From positions 1 to 39,724 of the forward strand of contig PYSS01000201.1 in the NCBI GenBank assembly GCA_003049465.1: 39,724 nucleotides of DNA, in the 5' to 3' direction. Made by a program: the position numbers and the translations under genes. A model generated the notes under the pieces. The model was not told the origin of the DNA. It searched no databases and saw only the letters and a program-made list of their open reading frames with translations. This document shows positions 10,625-20,249 of the stretch, in pieces; positions within the stretch are counted from its first letter, which is position 1, and each line of letters starts with the position of its first letter. The stretch comes from Magnaporthiopsis rhizophila. Taxonomy: Eukaryota; Ascomycota; Sordariomycetes; Magnaporthales; Magnaporthaceae.

Positions 10625-11620
10625 CGGCATAACGGGCGTTGGCCAAAATAACCCGACAAAAAAGCTAAACCCCAGAAAAAATCCAGCAAATTTACAGCCA
10701 GGTGGCCAATAAATACCAAGGGATTGCTAAAACCTGGAAAAAATTTTGCCAGCACCACGGGTTTACAAAAACCCGCACCGAAATATAAAAAGCAATTAAA
10801 AATTATAAAAGCTGCGCAAAAAATAAAGCAAATAGATATAAGCCTTATAAATTGCTCCAGCTTTTGCTAGCGTTTAGCAAAGTTTGGCAAAAAGTTACAA
10901 TAAATTTTGTTACGGGGCTATCCAAATTAAAAAAACCCCTTACAAATATTCAGTATAATAATATTATAGTAATAATCGACCGATTTACCAAATATGCTAT
11001 ATATTTGTTATTTAAAAAAAAAGCAAAAACCATAAAGCTAATTTATATTTTTATCCGAAACGTGATTGCAAAATACAAAATACCAAAATGTATAATTATG
11101 AACCGAAACAAGCTGTTTAATAGCAAATTTTGGAAATAATTTATAATCAGTTTAAGTGCAAAATATGCCTTTTTTACGGCCTATTATCCTTAAATAAATA
11201 AATAAACGGAACAAATAAACCAAATTATAAAATAATATTTATATTATTTTATTAATTACAAATAAAATAACTGGGTATAATTATTTCTTATAATATAGTT
11301 TGCATATAATAATTTAATATACAAAAGTACAGGAATTATACCGTTTTATATAAATTACGGGTTTATATTTATAGTATACAAAAAGCCCAAAACAGAACTA
11401 TATATTTTAGCAGCGGAAATACAGGTAAAAAAATTTACCAAGCTGTATAAAAACCTCCAGGCAAAGCTAAAAAAATTGCAATAATATATATTTATACAAA
11501 CCAATAAAAAAAGGATCAAAAAACCGATTTTTAAAAAGGGGAATAACGTTTATCTTTTTTAATATAATATTAAAATAAAATAATCAAATAATAAATTAAA
11601 TTATAAAAAATTAGGATCGT
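10625..11620 (+). pseudogene. pol: Integrase of element B
   Basis: DDE integrase of Ty3/gypsy. The zinc region (HHGF near 10757 with a later CAKNK, whose first cysteine codon reads TAT) is followed by the core. In the core a 95-codon stretch is open from 10852 to 11139, including IIVIIDRFTKYAIYLL, where the first catalytic D is intact (codon 10978-10980). The second D position reads N (NRNKLFNSKFW, codon 11101-11103). The third acidic residue region (former NGQTERTNQ) is near 11190-11230 with stops. Ends in the basic KKPIFKKGNNVYLF-like segment near 11518-11558. Confidence 0.92.
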
Positions 11621-11749
11621 TTAAAATCCTAAAAAAGATTTCCAACGTTAATTATAAATTTTAACTGCCACCAACCATATATAACTATCCGGTTTTTTAC
11701 ATTAATTTATTTAAACCAGCACCACCAGGGTTTAAAAATAACAAATTAA

Positions 11750-11950
11750 TAAAAATCGACCCAAAATAAAAGTACAAAATCGAAAAAATTTTGGACAAAA
11801 ACATTATTAACAGAACCAAATATTATTTGATTAAATAGGCAGGGTATAAAATTAAAAAAAGCATTTAAAAAAAAAAATAAACCTAAAAAGTGCGCCAAAA
11901 ATTTTTGAAAAATATTAGCGGAAGGTTTTTGGGAGAAAATTAACACCAGT
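11750..11950 (+). pseudogene. Chromodomain of element B
   Basis: C-terminal chromodomain on the integrase. It begins IDPK then a stop at the usual tryptophan (11769), followed by KYKIEKILDK, YYLIK-stop-AGYK near 11820-11850, and a closing helix to about 11940. The tryptophan cage positions are stops, consistent with RIP on TGG. In chromoviruses this domain binds methylated H3K9 and targets heterochromatin. Confidence 0.75.
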
Positions 11951-12084
11951 GCCAAAATTCGGGTTTCGGCTCGGAATGCCAGTACCAAAATAACTCATCT
12001 GGTTAAAGCAGGGCCAGCAAATCAAAGTTAAAATTAATCCCGTAATTGGCCCAGCTCGGAGATAATGGAGGGAAATTGGGGGCC

Positions 12085-12641
12085 AGCAGGTTTAAAAATA
12101 TAATAGGGGCCTGCACGGCCACCTTTTTGGCTTTTTTCCGCTTAACCCGCTTTAATTCTTTAATATTATCCAAATTATAATAAATTATTTAAGCGTACTT
12201 TTTATGCCAGAATTTTTCCTATTTGCGCAAATATTTCCGCTTATTTTCGAAATAATAAATTTTATTAAAAATCGAGTTTATTTTGTTCCGGAATTTGGAA
12301 AATTAAAAAGCGGCATAAAAAAATTGGGTTCGAAAGGGATCCAAAATATTGCAATTTATTTGGTTGGAATAAATATATTCCAAATAACAAAAAAAATCGG
12401 AAAAAGATGCGTGGCAAATAAAAATACCATAAAATTTGCAATTAAAACAAAAGGGCATTTTGATGCCAAATAAAAAAAGTGATTCAAAAATATCGGTATA
12501 ACAAATTGTAAAAGGTTGTGCAAAAAAAGGTTTTTTTTGCACCCGACCAAATATTTTATTAAAATAAAAAGGAAATAAGTGAGGAAAAAAAGGAAAATAT
12601 TTATCGATCGATAAAAAGCGAAAATAGCAGGTTTTGGCCAA
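12085..12641 (-). pseudogene. Conserved antisense reading frame, element B
   Basis: On the minus strand 112 codons are open from ATG at 12641 to 12303: a hydrophobic/aromatic N-terminal part (FPFFPHLFPFYFNKIFGRVQ), then an SNQINCNILDPFRTQF segment. After one stop (a former CAA) it continues as a basic helical stretch (KRKYLRK-stop-EKFWHKKYA near 12250-12195), NLDNIKELKRVKRKKAKKVA near 12175-12110, and the tail LLAPNFPPLSPSWANYG near 12090-12035. Sister element A has the same frame, and C, D and G have homologous frames. Function unknown; looks like a basic coiled coil. It overlaps the 3' region of the element in opposite sense. Confidence 0.5.
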
Positions 12642-12654
12642 AAAAATTTGGCCT

Positions 12655-12665
12655 AAAAAAGGAGA
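12655..12665 (+). promoter_or_regulatory. Polypurine tract of element B
   Basis: aaaaaaggaga five bases before the 3' LTR, the expected plus-strand primer. Equivalent tracts: A 15154-15164, C 15730-15740, D 23007-23017, and G (reverse) 38371-38381. Confidence 0.75.
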
Positions 12666-12670
12666 CCTGA

Positions 12671-13120
12671 TATTATAATTATATTATAATGTACGGGGGC
12701 AAAAGGGCTGGCACTAAACTCTAGTGTAATATTTTAACCTTATGATCGGAAATAAGGGGTTAAAATTATATAATTAGGTTATATAAAAATAAAAGCGATA
12801 TATTAGGCATTAAATATATTAAAAATATTGTTAGGAATATTTTTGATATTTAGGAAAACCAACGTATTACTTGTATTTTTAATTGCCAAATGGAAAATAA
12901 TACGGGTATATAAAGCAAAAAATTCCTATTGTGTTAAATAATTTTTAATTAAAGCTTTAGTATTAGTTAACCTAAATTAGCTCCAAAATATCCCTTTGGG
13001 TAAATAATTGAAACCTTTATTATTATTCTAGTTCCTAGTATAAGCAACCTTGTGAAAACCTTACTGCTTAGCGCCTCTCCTAATATACCCTACCCTAAAA
13101 GCAGAAAACTGTTTGTAACA
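12671..13120 (+). repeat. 3' LTR of gypsy element B (LTR1)
   Basis: 450 bp, starting TATTATAATT (from TGTTACGACC) and ending TTTGTAACA, then TSD TCCCG at 13121-13125. More RIP-changed in its first half than the 5' LTR. Confidence 0.95.
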
Positions 13121-14110
13121 TCCCGGCATAACAGGCATTGGCCAAAATAACCCGATAAAAAAGCTGGACCCCAGAAAAAATCCAGCAAATTTATAGCCAG
13201 GTGGCCAATAAATATTAGGGGGTTGCTAAAACCTGGAAAAAATTTTACCAGCACCACGGGTTTATAAAAATTTATGCCGAAATATAAAAAGCAATTAAAA
13301 ATTGTGAAAATTGCGCAAAAAATAAAACAAATAAATATAAGCTTTATAAATTATTTTAGTTTTTGCTAGCGTTTAGCAAAATTTGGCAAAAAGTTATAAT
13401 AGATTTTGTTACAGGGCTACCCAAATCAAAAAAACCCCTTATAAATGTCCAGTATAATAGTATTATAATAATAATTAACCAATTTACTAAATATGCTATA
13501 TATTTATTATTTAAAAAAAAGCAAAAATTATAAAGCTAATTTATATTTTTATCCAAAACGTGATTATAAAATATAGGATACCAAAATGTATAATTATGGA
13601 CCGAAACAAACTGTTTAATAGCAAATTTTGAAAATAACTTATAGCTAGTTTAGGTGCAAAATATACCTTTTTTATGGTTTATTATTTTTAAATAGATAAG
13701 TAAACGAAACAAATAAACCAAACTATAAAACAATATTTATATTATTTTATTAATTATAAATAAAATAATTGGGTATAATTATTTTTTATAGCACAATTTG
13801 TATATAATAGTTTAGTATATAAAAATATAAGAATTATATTGTTTTATACAAATTATAGATTTATATTTACGGTATACAAAAAGTTTAGGGCAGAATTATA
13901 TACTTTAGTAGCGGAAATATAGGTAAAAAAATTTACCAAGCTGCACAAAAATTTTCAAATAAAGCTAAAGGAATTATGATAATGTATATTTATGCAGGCC
14001 AATAAAAAAAGGATCAAAAGATCAATTTTTAAAAAAGGGAATAATATTTATCTTTTTTAATACAATATTAAAATAAAATAATTAAGTAACAAATTAAATT
14101 ATAAAAAATT
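13121..14110 (+). pseudogene. pol: Integrase of element A (resumes after element B)
   Basis: Continues the polyprotein interrupted at 5984. The zinc-binding pair is legible: HHGF near 13254 and C-E-N-C at 13303-13314, where both cysteines are kept, unlike in B. The core follows: the first catalytic D near 13475 reads N (INQFTKYAIYLLF), and the second D (MDRNKLFNSKF near 13600) is retained. The former NGQTERTNQ region lies near 13690-13725. Closing basic segment near 14030-14060. Stops and a small indel near 13513 break the frame. Confidence 0.9.
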
Positions 14111-14249
14111 GGGATTGTTTAAAATTTTAAAAAAGATTTCCGATATTAATTACGAATTTTAACTGTTATTAACCATGTATAATTATTTGGTTTTTTATAT
14201 TAATTTGTTTAAATTAGCACTATTAGGGTTTAAAAATAATAAATTAATA

Positions 14250-14450
14250 AAAATCGACCCAAAATAGGAGTACGAAATCGAAAAAATTTTGGACAAAAAT
14301 ATTATTAACGGAACCAAATATTATTTGGTTAAATAAGCAGGGTACAAAGTTGAAAAAAGCATTTGGGAAAAAAAAACAAACCTAAAGGGTGCGCTAAAAA
14401 TTTTTAAAAAGTATCGGCAAAAGGTTTTTGGGAGGAAATTAATATTAATG
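14250..14450 (+). pseudogene. Chromodomain of element A
   Basis: Same layout as in B: IDPK-stop near 14256, YEIEKILDKNIINGTKYYLV, a stop at a former tryptophan, AGYKVEKSIWEKKT-like near 14335-14385, and a closing helix. Somewhat better preserved than B in the last third. Binds methylated histone H3 in working relatives. Confidence 0.75.
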
Positions 14451-14579
14451 CCAAAATTTGGGCTTTGGTTCGGAATGCTAGTACCAAAATAATTTACCTG
14501 GTTAAAATAAGGCTAACAGATTAAGGTTAGGATCGATTTTATAATTGGCCCAGCTTGGAAATAACGGAGGGAAATCGGG

Positions 14580-15140
14580 GGCCAGCAGGTTTGGAGGTGC
14601 AATAGGGGCCTGTATAGCTATTTTTTTGGCCTCCTCCCGCTTAACCTGCTTCAATTTTTTAATATTATCCAAATTATAACAAATTATTCAAATATATTTT
14701 TTATGCCAAAATTTTTCTTATTTGCACAAATATTTTTGCTTATTTTTAAAATAACGGATTTTGTTAAAAACCAAATTTATTTTGTTCCGGAATTTGGAAA
14801 ATTAAAAAATGGCATGGAAAAATTGGGTTCGAAAGGAATCCAAAATATTGCAATTTATTCGGTTGGAATAAATACATTTCAAATAATAAAAAAAATCGGA
14901 AAAAAATGCATAGCAAACAAAAATACCATGAAATTTGTAATTGGAATAAAAGGGTATTTTAATGCCGGATAAAAAAAATAATTCAAAAATATCGGTATAA
15001 TAAACTGTAAAAGGTTGTGCGGAAAAAAGTTTTTTTTGCACCCGACCGAATATTTTATTAAAATAGGAAAAAGATAAGTAAAAAAAAAAAAAAAAATATT
15101 CACTGACCAATAAAAGGCAGAAATAGCAGGTTTTGGCCAA
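14580..15140 (-). pseudogene. Conserved antisense reading frame, element A
   Basis: Counterpart of the B frame, with the same start and the same open length: 112 codons from 15140 to 14802 on the minus strand. It contains FSYFNKIFGRVQKK, then SNRINCNILDSFRTQF, a stop, a basic helical part (KNKQKYLCK near 14740), and NLDNIKKLKQVKREEAKKIA near 14675-14620. The pair keeps reading-frame length and residue pattern despite independent RIP. Function not recognised. Confidence 0.5.
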
Positions 15141-15169
15141 AAAGATTTGGCTTAAAAAAAAAAACCTGA

Positions 15170-15619
15170 TATTATAATCATATTATAACGTATAGGGGCA
15201 AAAGGGCTGATACTAAACCCCAGCGCAACACTTTAACCCTATAATCGGAAATAAAAGGTTAGAATTATATAATTAAATTACGTGAAAATAAAAGTGATAT
15301 ATCGGGCACTGGACGTATCAAAAATATTGTTAGGGATATTTTTAATATTTAGGAAAACCAATGTATTATCCGTATTTTTAATTGCCAAATGGAAAATAAT
15401 ACGGGTATATAAAGCAAAAGATTTTTATTGTGTTAAATAATTTTTAATTAAGGTTTTGGTATCAGTTAATTTAAATTAGCTCCAAAATATCCCTTTAAGC
15501 AAATAATCGAGACCTTTATTATTATCCCAGTTTTTAGCACAAGCAACCTTGTGGAAACCTTACTGCTCAGCGCCTTTCCTAATATACCTTACCCTAGAAG
15601 CAAAAAACCGTTTGTAACA
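15170..15619 (+). repeat. 3' LTR of gypsy element A (LTR1)
   Basis: 450 bp, start TATTATAATC, end TTTGTAACA, followed by TSD CTGAC (15620-15624) matching CCGAC at 1347-1351. Confidence 0.95.
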
Positions 15620-16148
15620 CTGACCAAACATTTTATCAGGGCCAGGGTAAATAAAAAGGGGAAAAAAAAATTTACCGACTGGCATAAAAAAGAAAATAGG
15701 GTGCAATTATAACGAAAAGAATTTGGCCTAAAAAAGGGGACCTAATATTATAATTGCGCTACGCCCGAAAGGGATAAAAAGATTGGGGCTAACCCCTAAT
15801 GCTATATTTTAACCCCGCAGCAGGGTAACGTAATAAGTTACATAATTACGGTGAATTTTTAAATTTATTATCAGAGTTACAAATCCAAAAAAAGGATTTT
15901 TGAATCTGTTAACAAAGTTACAGATCCAAAATAAGGAATCTTTGGATCTATCCGCAAATCCACAAATTTAAAAAACTTAATAAAAGGATTATCCAATTAT
16001 AAAAAAGGCAGAATTTTTCAAGTATTAAAATAATTTTAATTAAAGCCTCGGTATTAGTCAACCTAAGTTAGCTCCAAGGCACCCCTTTGGGCAAGCAATA
16101 ACAAACAGCGTTTTTATCAGATCCCAAACCAAATGCAAAGCGACTTTG

Positions 16149-16598
16149 TGTTACGACCACACTACAACGTACGGGGGCAGAAGGGCTGGTACCAAACCCC
16201 AGCGCAACGCTTCAACCCCACAATCGGAAGTAAAGGGTCAGAATCACATGACTAGGTCATGTAAAAACAAAAGCGATATATCGGGTATTAAACGTATCAA
16301 AAATATCGTTAGGGATACTTTCGATACTTAGAAAAACCAACATATCACCCGTATTTTTAATCGCTAAGTGGAAAATAACACGGGTATATAAGGCGAGGGA
16401 TTCCTATTGTGTTAAATAGTTCTTGACTGAGGCTTTGGCATTAATCAACCTAAGTTAGCTCCAAAGCATCCCCTTAGGCAAGCAATCGAGACCTTTGTTA
16501 CTACCCCAATTCCCAGCACAAGCAACCTTGTGAAAACCTTACTGCTCAGCGCCTCTCCTAGCATACCTTACCCTAAAAGCAAAAAACCGTTTGTAACA
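16149..16598 (+). repeat. Solo LTR1 inside the LTR2 of element C
   Basis: 450 bp, TGTTACGACC...TTTGTAACA, with perfect TSD CTTTG at 16144-16148 and 16599-16603. No internal region is present, so it arose by LTR-LTR recombination. It is visibly more GC-rich and less RIP-changed than the LTRs of A and B, giving the best template of the family. Confidence 0.95.
16385..16392 (+). promoter_or_regulatory. TATA box in LTR1
   Basis: tatataag after 'cacggg' in the best preserved LTR1. The same position is kept in other LTR1 copies and, reversed, in LTR3 (32462-32470). A likely element promoter. Confidence 0.5.
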
Positions 16599-16673
16599 CT
16601 TTGCAAAACCAGTACTGCTTAACACCGCCCTTAGGTGCCCTACCCTAGGAGCAGAAGGCCTATAATTGTAACA

Positions 16674-17050
16674 CAGGAATTAAAGGATATTATAAAGGAT
16701 AAACTGGCTAAAAAGGACCGGCCTAAAAGTTTTGTTAATTTTGTTACTAAAAGTATCCGTATTAGTAATAAACTATATAAATGATGCCTGGAAAAAAAGG
16801 TTCAGCATTATTAGCCAGCAAAATAAAATAACAAAACAAACCAAAAAAAAGCCAAATAATAATAATCCACCGCGCATAAAACGTATTTAAAACTAATAAA
16901 TTTATTTGCAGGGCTATATACCTTTAGTAAAAAAAATAGCAAAAAAACCAAAAATGCGTTATATAACAAAATTTTAAGGACGGAAATTGCTTCCAATGTA
17001 AATAATTAAAGCATGCTAAAAAATTATCCTAAAAAATAATAACAGTTTGT
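16674..17050 (+). pseudogene. gag: Gag C-terminal part of element D
   Basis: Starts in mid-capsid (QELKDIIKDKLAKKDRPKSF is readable at once), aligning with gag of F near 37005-37080 and of E near 34310-34350. A stop-broken linker leads to a CCHC knuckle at about 16985-17030: CFQCK, HAKK survive, the last cysteine is changed. Gag binds and packages element RNA. The N-terminal half is off-window. Confidence 0.75.
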
Positions 17051-18379
17051 AATTATTTAATATATGGACCTGAAAAAAACCCTGTATTTTGGAGTTTTAT
17101 ATAGCTAAATTTACTGCTTTAATAATGAGTGCTTTACGTATCAATCGAACAAAAACGAGTTTGGTTAATACTTTTAGCAAAGGATGGCCATTATATATTT
17201 TTGTTAGATCGATTGGTTGTGGTTTTACCGTAACAAAAGCAAGGACAAAAAAATTAAAAAAACCCGAAAAGCCCGAAAATAATAGCTTAAAATAACCGTA
17301 CTAGTCGAACGGGATATTTATAATATTAAATTTTAAAAAATTAACCAAGCAAAAAATATCGGAACCGGCTGATAAATTTCTTAAAAATATAATTAAAGCT
17401 TTGCTAAAAAAACGAAATATTTTTCAGCAAACCTTAGCGAAATTTAGGAAACTGGCAACCCCAAAAAAAATATCGGAACCATTATTAAGGACAAAAAAGA
17501 AAATTTCGATACTAACGCCAAAATTGACCAGAAATTATTAGGTTAAACATATTTAACTAAAGGATTAAAAAAAATATTAAACTGGGCAAAATTTGAAAAT
17601 TTGCAAAAATAGGACCCAATAAAGCCAAAAAGCGGTATATTATAATTGCAAATATGATAAAAACATATACGGCACTTGCAAATCAAAAAAAGGTACCCAA
17701 TCAAAAAATTTATACGTATACCCATAAAATACCGGTATATTTATTATTTAAAACCTGGCCTGATAATTCTGAAAGGCCAAAAAACCAAAGATTATATTGC
17801 AAAATACCTGCAATAAAAAATAATAATTAGCGCCTAAACTGGGGCCGAAATAACCAAACTATTATTTACTGCGGGAAAAATATATACGAGGCGCGATATT
17901 AAAAAAATAACCCGTTCCAAAACCATTAAAATTCTATGGTTAAAAAAAATTATAAAAATATAATGATAAAGAGCAAAAAATATGCAAATATTTTTGGGCG
18001 GAATATTTTTATAATAATTATAATAACCATTTGCCTAAAAAATTGAAAAATAACTGATTTTTTTAAAAAGATAACACAAAGTTTCGAAGCCTGCCAAAAT
18101 AAGGGTCGCAATTATGCAAATAATAAATTGTATTCCGCAATTGCCCCGAAAAAACAGCAATATTTGCCCCGTTATATTATTATCTTATAATATATATAGC
18201 AGGGTTAATTCCATATTATGCTTATTAAAAGGCCAAAGATAAGCATTATGCGGAAAAAAAGGCCAAAAATTGGCAAACCGGATATTTTTACCCCGGTTAC
18301 CAGTATAAGGCAAAAAATTAGGGCATTTAACAGGAACAAAGGCCCGGATTAAACAAAAAAAAACAAATTAAAAAAACCT
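17051..18379 (+). pseudogene. Gag-protease linker of element D
   Basis: About 1.3 kb collinear at its start with 37390-37900 of element F (a ...KNP.F.S/ALF entry near 17075). It keeps a 68-codon open stretch at 17089-17295 that has unusual numbers of CpA/TpG dinucleotides for this window. No domain recognised. A KRNIFQ motif near 17410 is shared with F near 37710. Probably spacer of the polyprotein. Confidence 0.45.
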
Positions 18380-18790
18380 TGACGAAAATTATAAATAATT
18401 ATCTGCTTTATATTAAAAAAAATAATTAAATAGCAAAAATAACAATTAATAATAATAATTAATTACAAATTTAACAGAAATTATTTTGCACCAAAAATAA
18501 TAGCAAAGTTTGGCATACCGATATATTGGAAACAATAATTATACAGTTTTGGAATTATAAAAAGAACCAATTATTTATGATAATAAAATAATCGATATAA
18601 AGGCTAATCGATTTAAATTCGAAATATTAAAAAAGAACTTACAAAATTACCCTAAATATTAAAAATACGGAAAAAAAACCTAATTTTAATTTTTTCCTGG
18701 TTTAAAACGTATAATCCTTTAATAAATTGACTTTCGGAAAAATATTATTAAAAAAAATTATTATTGGTAAATAAAAAAAGCCGAATAATC
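18380..18790 (+). pseudogene. pol: Aspartic protease of element D
   Basis: The active-site strand is near 18445-18480, read as IIIINYKF: both D and SG of the catalytic triad are altered (N-Y-K). It is followed by NRNYFAPKIIAKFGIPIYW, which aligns with the A and B proteases. A divergent LTR2-family copy. Many stops. Confidence 0.6.
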
Positions 18791-18959
18791 GCAGGCCCCA
18801 AATTATAAAAAATAAAAGCCAAACAGGATTATTATAATAATAGTAGGATTTAGCAATTAATCCTGGCAAATTATACTGATAAATTTGCAATTATGAGGCA
18901 ATACCGGCCTTAATAGCAAAAAACCTCAAAAAAAACAAAATTATAAAAAAAGTTATAAC

Positions 18960-20245
18960 CGAAATTGCAATCGAAAAAAAAGTACAATTAAAACTAAAAA
19001 TTAAAAAACAAAAATAATCAGGGATTATAACCAAAATTATAATTTACCTAATAAATAAGCATATTCTTAAATATAAACCGTTTAATTATAAAATTAAATT
19101 TAAATCCGAAATATAATTTAATTATTAAAGACTGTATTAAATAAATTCCAAACAGCAAAGGCTATTATGCGAATAATTTGCAAAAACCTCAAATAAGGCA
19201 TCATTTAATTATTGGATATTTTATAAAATATAAAATATTTTTTTATCCCCCCAAAAAAATAAAAAATAAATATATATTAATTATTGTTTGTTAAATAAAA
19301 TTATAATAAAAAATCGGTATTTTTTATTTTTGATTAATAAATTATAAAATAAATTTGACAAAGCCAAATAATTTATAGCTTTTGTTACAATCACAGGCCT
19401 TCTGCTCCTAGGGTAGGGCACCTAGGGGCGGTGTTAAACAGTACTGGTATTATAAGGTTGCTTTGCAATAGGGTCTGGGGTTGGTAGGAACATTATTTGT
19501 TATTGCTTGCCCAAAAAAATGCCTTGGAGCTAACTTAGGTTAACTAATACCGAGGCCTCAGTTAAAACTACCTTAGTACCTGGGAAGCCCATCCTTTTTA
19601 TAATTAAATGCTTCCTTACTAAAGTTCCGTGGATTTGTGGATCTGTTACCTTTGCCAACAGATCCAGAAATCCTTTTTTGGATCTGTGGATCTGTTATCC
19701 TTGCTAACAGATCCAGAGATCCTTTCTATAGTCACATAACCTACCGTGCTACCCCACCGCAGGGTTAAGGCGCAGCACTGGGCGTTAGCCCCAGCCCTCC
19801 TGTTTCCCCGGGCGTAGCGCGGTTGTAACAGCTTTAAATTTATAAAAAAAAATACAGCCTGTTAAAAACTTAAAAAAAAAACAAATAAAAAACCGCTTTT
19901 TAAACCCGGTTAAAAATATATAAATTGCTAATAAGAATTTTCAGGCTTATTAATATATTAGCCATATTCCAGTAAATAATTGATTGTATATTACAAAAAT
20001 ATATAAATATTTTTGCATTTATTTATCTGGATAATATTTTAATTTTTTCGGAAATATTCAAAAAATATAAAAAATATATGCATAAGGTTTTATAAAATTT
20101 GCAAAATGCAAAATTTTTAGTTAAATCTGAAAAAGATATATGGCAAATATAAAAAATTACCTTTCAAAAATATTTAATTATACCAGGATAAATATAAAAA
20201 AAACCAAAAAAGTACAAATAATAAAAGAATAGCCCAAATTAATCA
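18960..20245 (+). pseudogene. pol: Reverse transcriptase of element D, split by a solo LTR2
   Basis: Gypsy RT. An IYINYC-LLN stretch near 19270-19300 and FLFLINKL near 19325 precede the insertion (19378-19835). After it, ...FQAY..ISHIPV near 19935-19970, the catalytic box at 20024-20035 read as YLDN, and a later KKTKKVQIIKE stretch. Removing the LTR and one GCTTT copy restores continuity (K-FI then ALNL). More decayed than A or B. Confidence 0.85.
19383..19830 (-). repeat. Solo LTR2, reverse, inside the RT of element D
   Basis: 448 bp, TGTTACAATC...GGTTGTAACA, with perfect TSD GCTTT (19378-19382 and 19831-19835). The orientation is opposite to D. It is GC-rich with CpA intact, the least RIP-changed LTR2. 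It has palindromic GGATCTGTTA/TAACAGATCC modules at 19638-19715. Confidence 0.95.
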
Positions 20246-20249
20246 ACTT

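Larger units (their letters stand above)
5990..13120 (+). mobile_element. Gypsy element B (LTR1 family), complete, innermost
   Basis: Complete 7,131-bp Ty3/gypsy chromovirus with 450-bp LTRs (5990-6439 and 12671-13120). It is inserted into its sister element A between RNase H and integrase. The TSD is TCCTG (5985-5989) on the left and TCCCG (13121-13125) on the right. The undamaged target text (ctaatcccggcat) is readable inside B itself at 10619-10631, which confirms the join. Domain order is gag, protease, RT, RNase H, integrase, chromodomain. It has fewer stops than A in parts of gag and integrase, yet is clearly dead. Confidence 0.95.
1352..15619 (+). mobile_element. Gypsy element A (LTR1 family), interrupted by element B
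   Basis: Complete Ty3/gypsy chromovirus with 450-bp LTRs at 1352-1801 and 15170-15619, inserted into element C. The target-site duplication is CCGAC (1347-1351) and CTGAC (15620-15624), one RIP-type change apart. Element B plus its 5-bp duplication (7,136 bp) sits between RNase H and integrase. Subtracting it leaves 7,132 bp, one base from B's own 7,131 bp, which strongly supports the reconstruction. Domain order: gag, protease, RT, RNase H, integrase, chromodomain. Heavily RIP-mutated. Confidence 0.93.
1..16673 (+). mobile_element. Gypsy element C (LTR2 family), interrupted by element A
   Basis: Forward Ty3/gypsy chromovirus whose left part lies outside the window. Visible pieces are the integrase end, chromodomain and 3' region (1-1351), then, after the insertion of element A, 15620-15745 and the 3' LTR (15746-16673). 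The two halves join sensibly: the text before 1351 and after 15620 is contiguous in the corresponding 3' regions of B and D (a cccgaccaaa motif). The outer right flank at 16674 is gag of element D, so C inserted into D. All reading frames carry RIP-type stops. Confidence 0.85.
15746..16673 (+). repeat. 3' LTR of gypsy element C (LTR2), split by a solo LTR1
   Basis: Starts tattataattgcgctacgc, ends ataattgtaaca. Without the 450-bp solo LTR and its 5-bp duplication it is 473 bp. It aligns with the reverse solo LTR2 (19383-19830) and the D 3' LTR. It shares the 'acctaagttagctccaa' and 'taccctaggagcagaa' blocks with LTR1, so the families are related. Confidence 0.9.

Noticed and set aside
12204..12473. 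89-codon plus-strand ORF, repeated at 14703-14972
   Set aside because: Overlaps the antisense frame. The plus-strand reading is not kept in D or G, while the minus-strand pattern is. Not fully excluded.
16146..16331. 61-codon ORF
   Set aside because: Entirely at the start of solo LTR1; the same frame is broken in every other LTR1.
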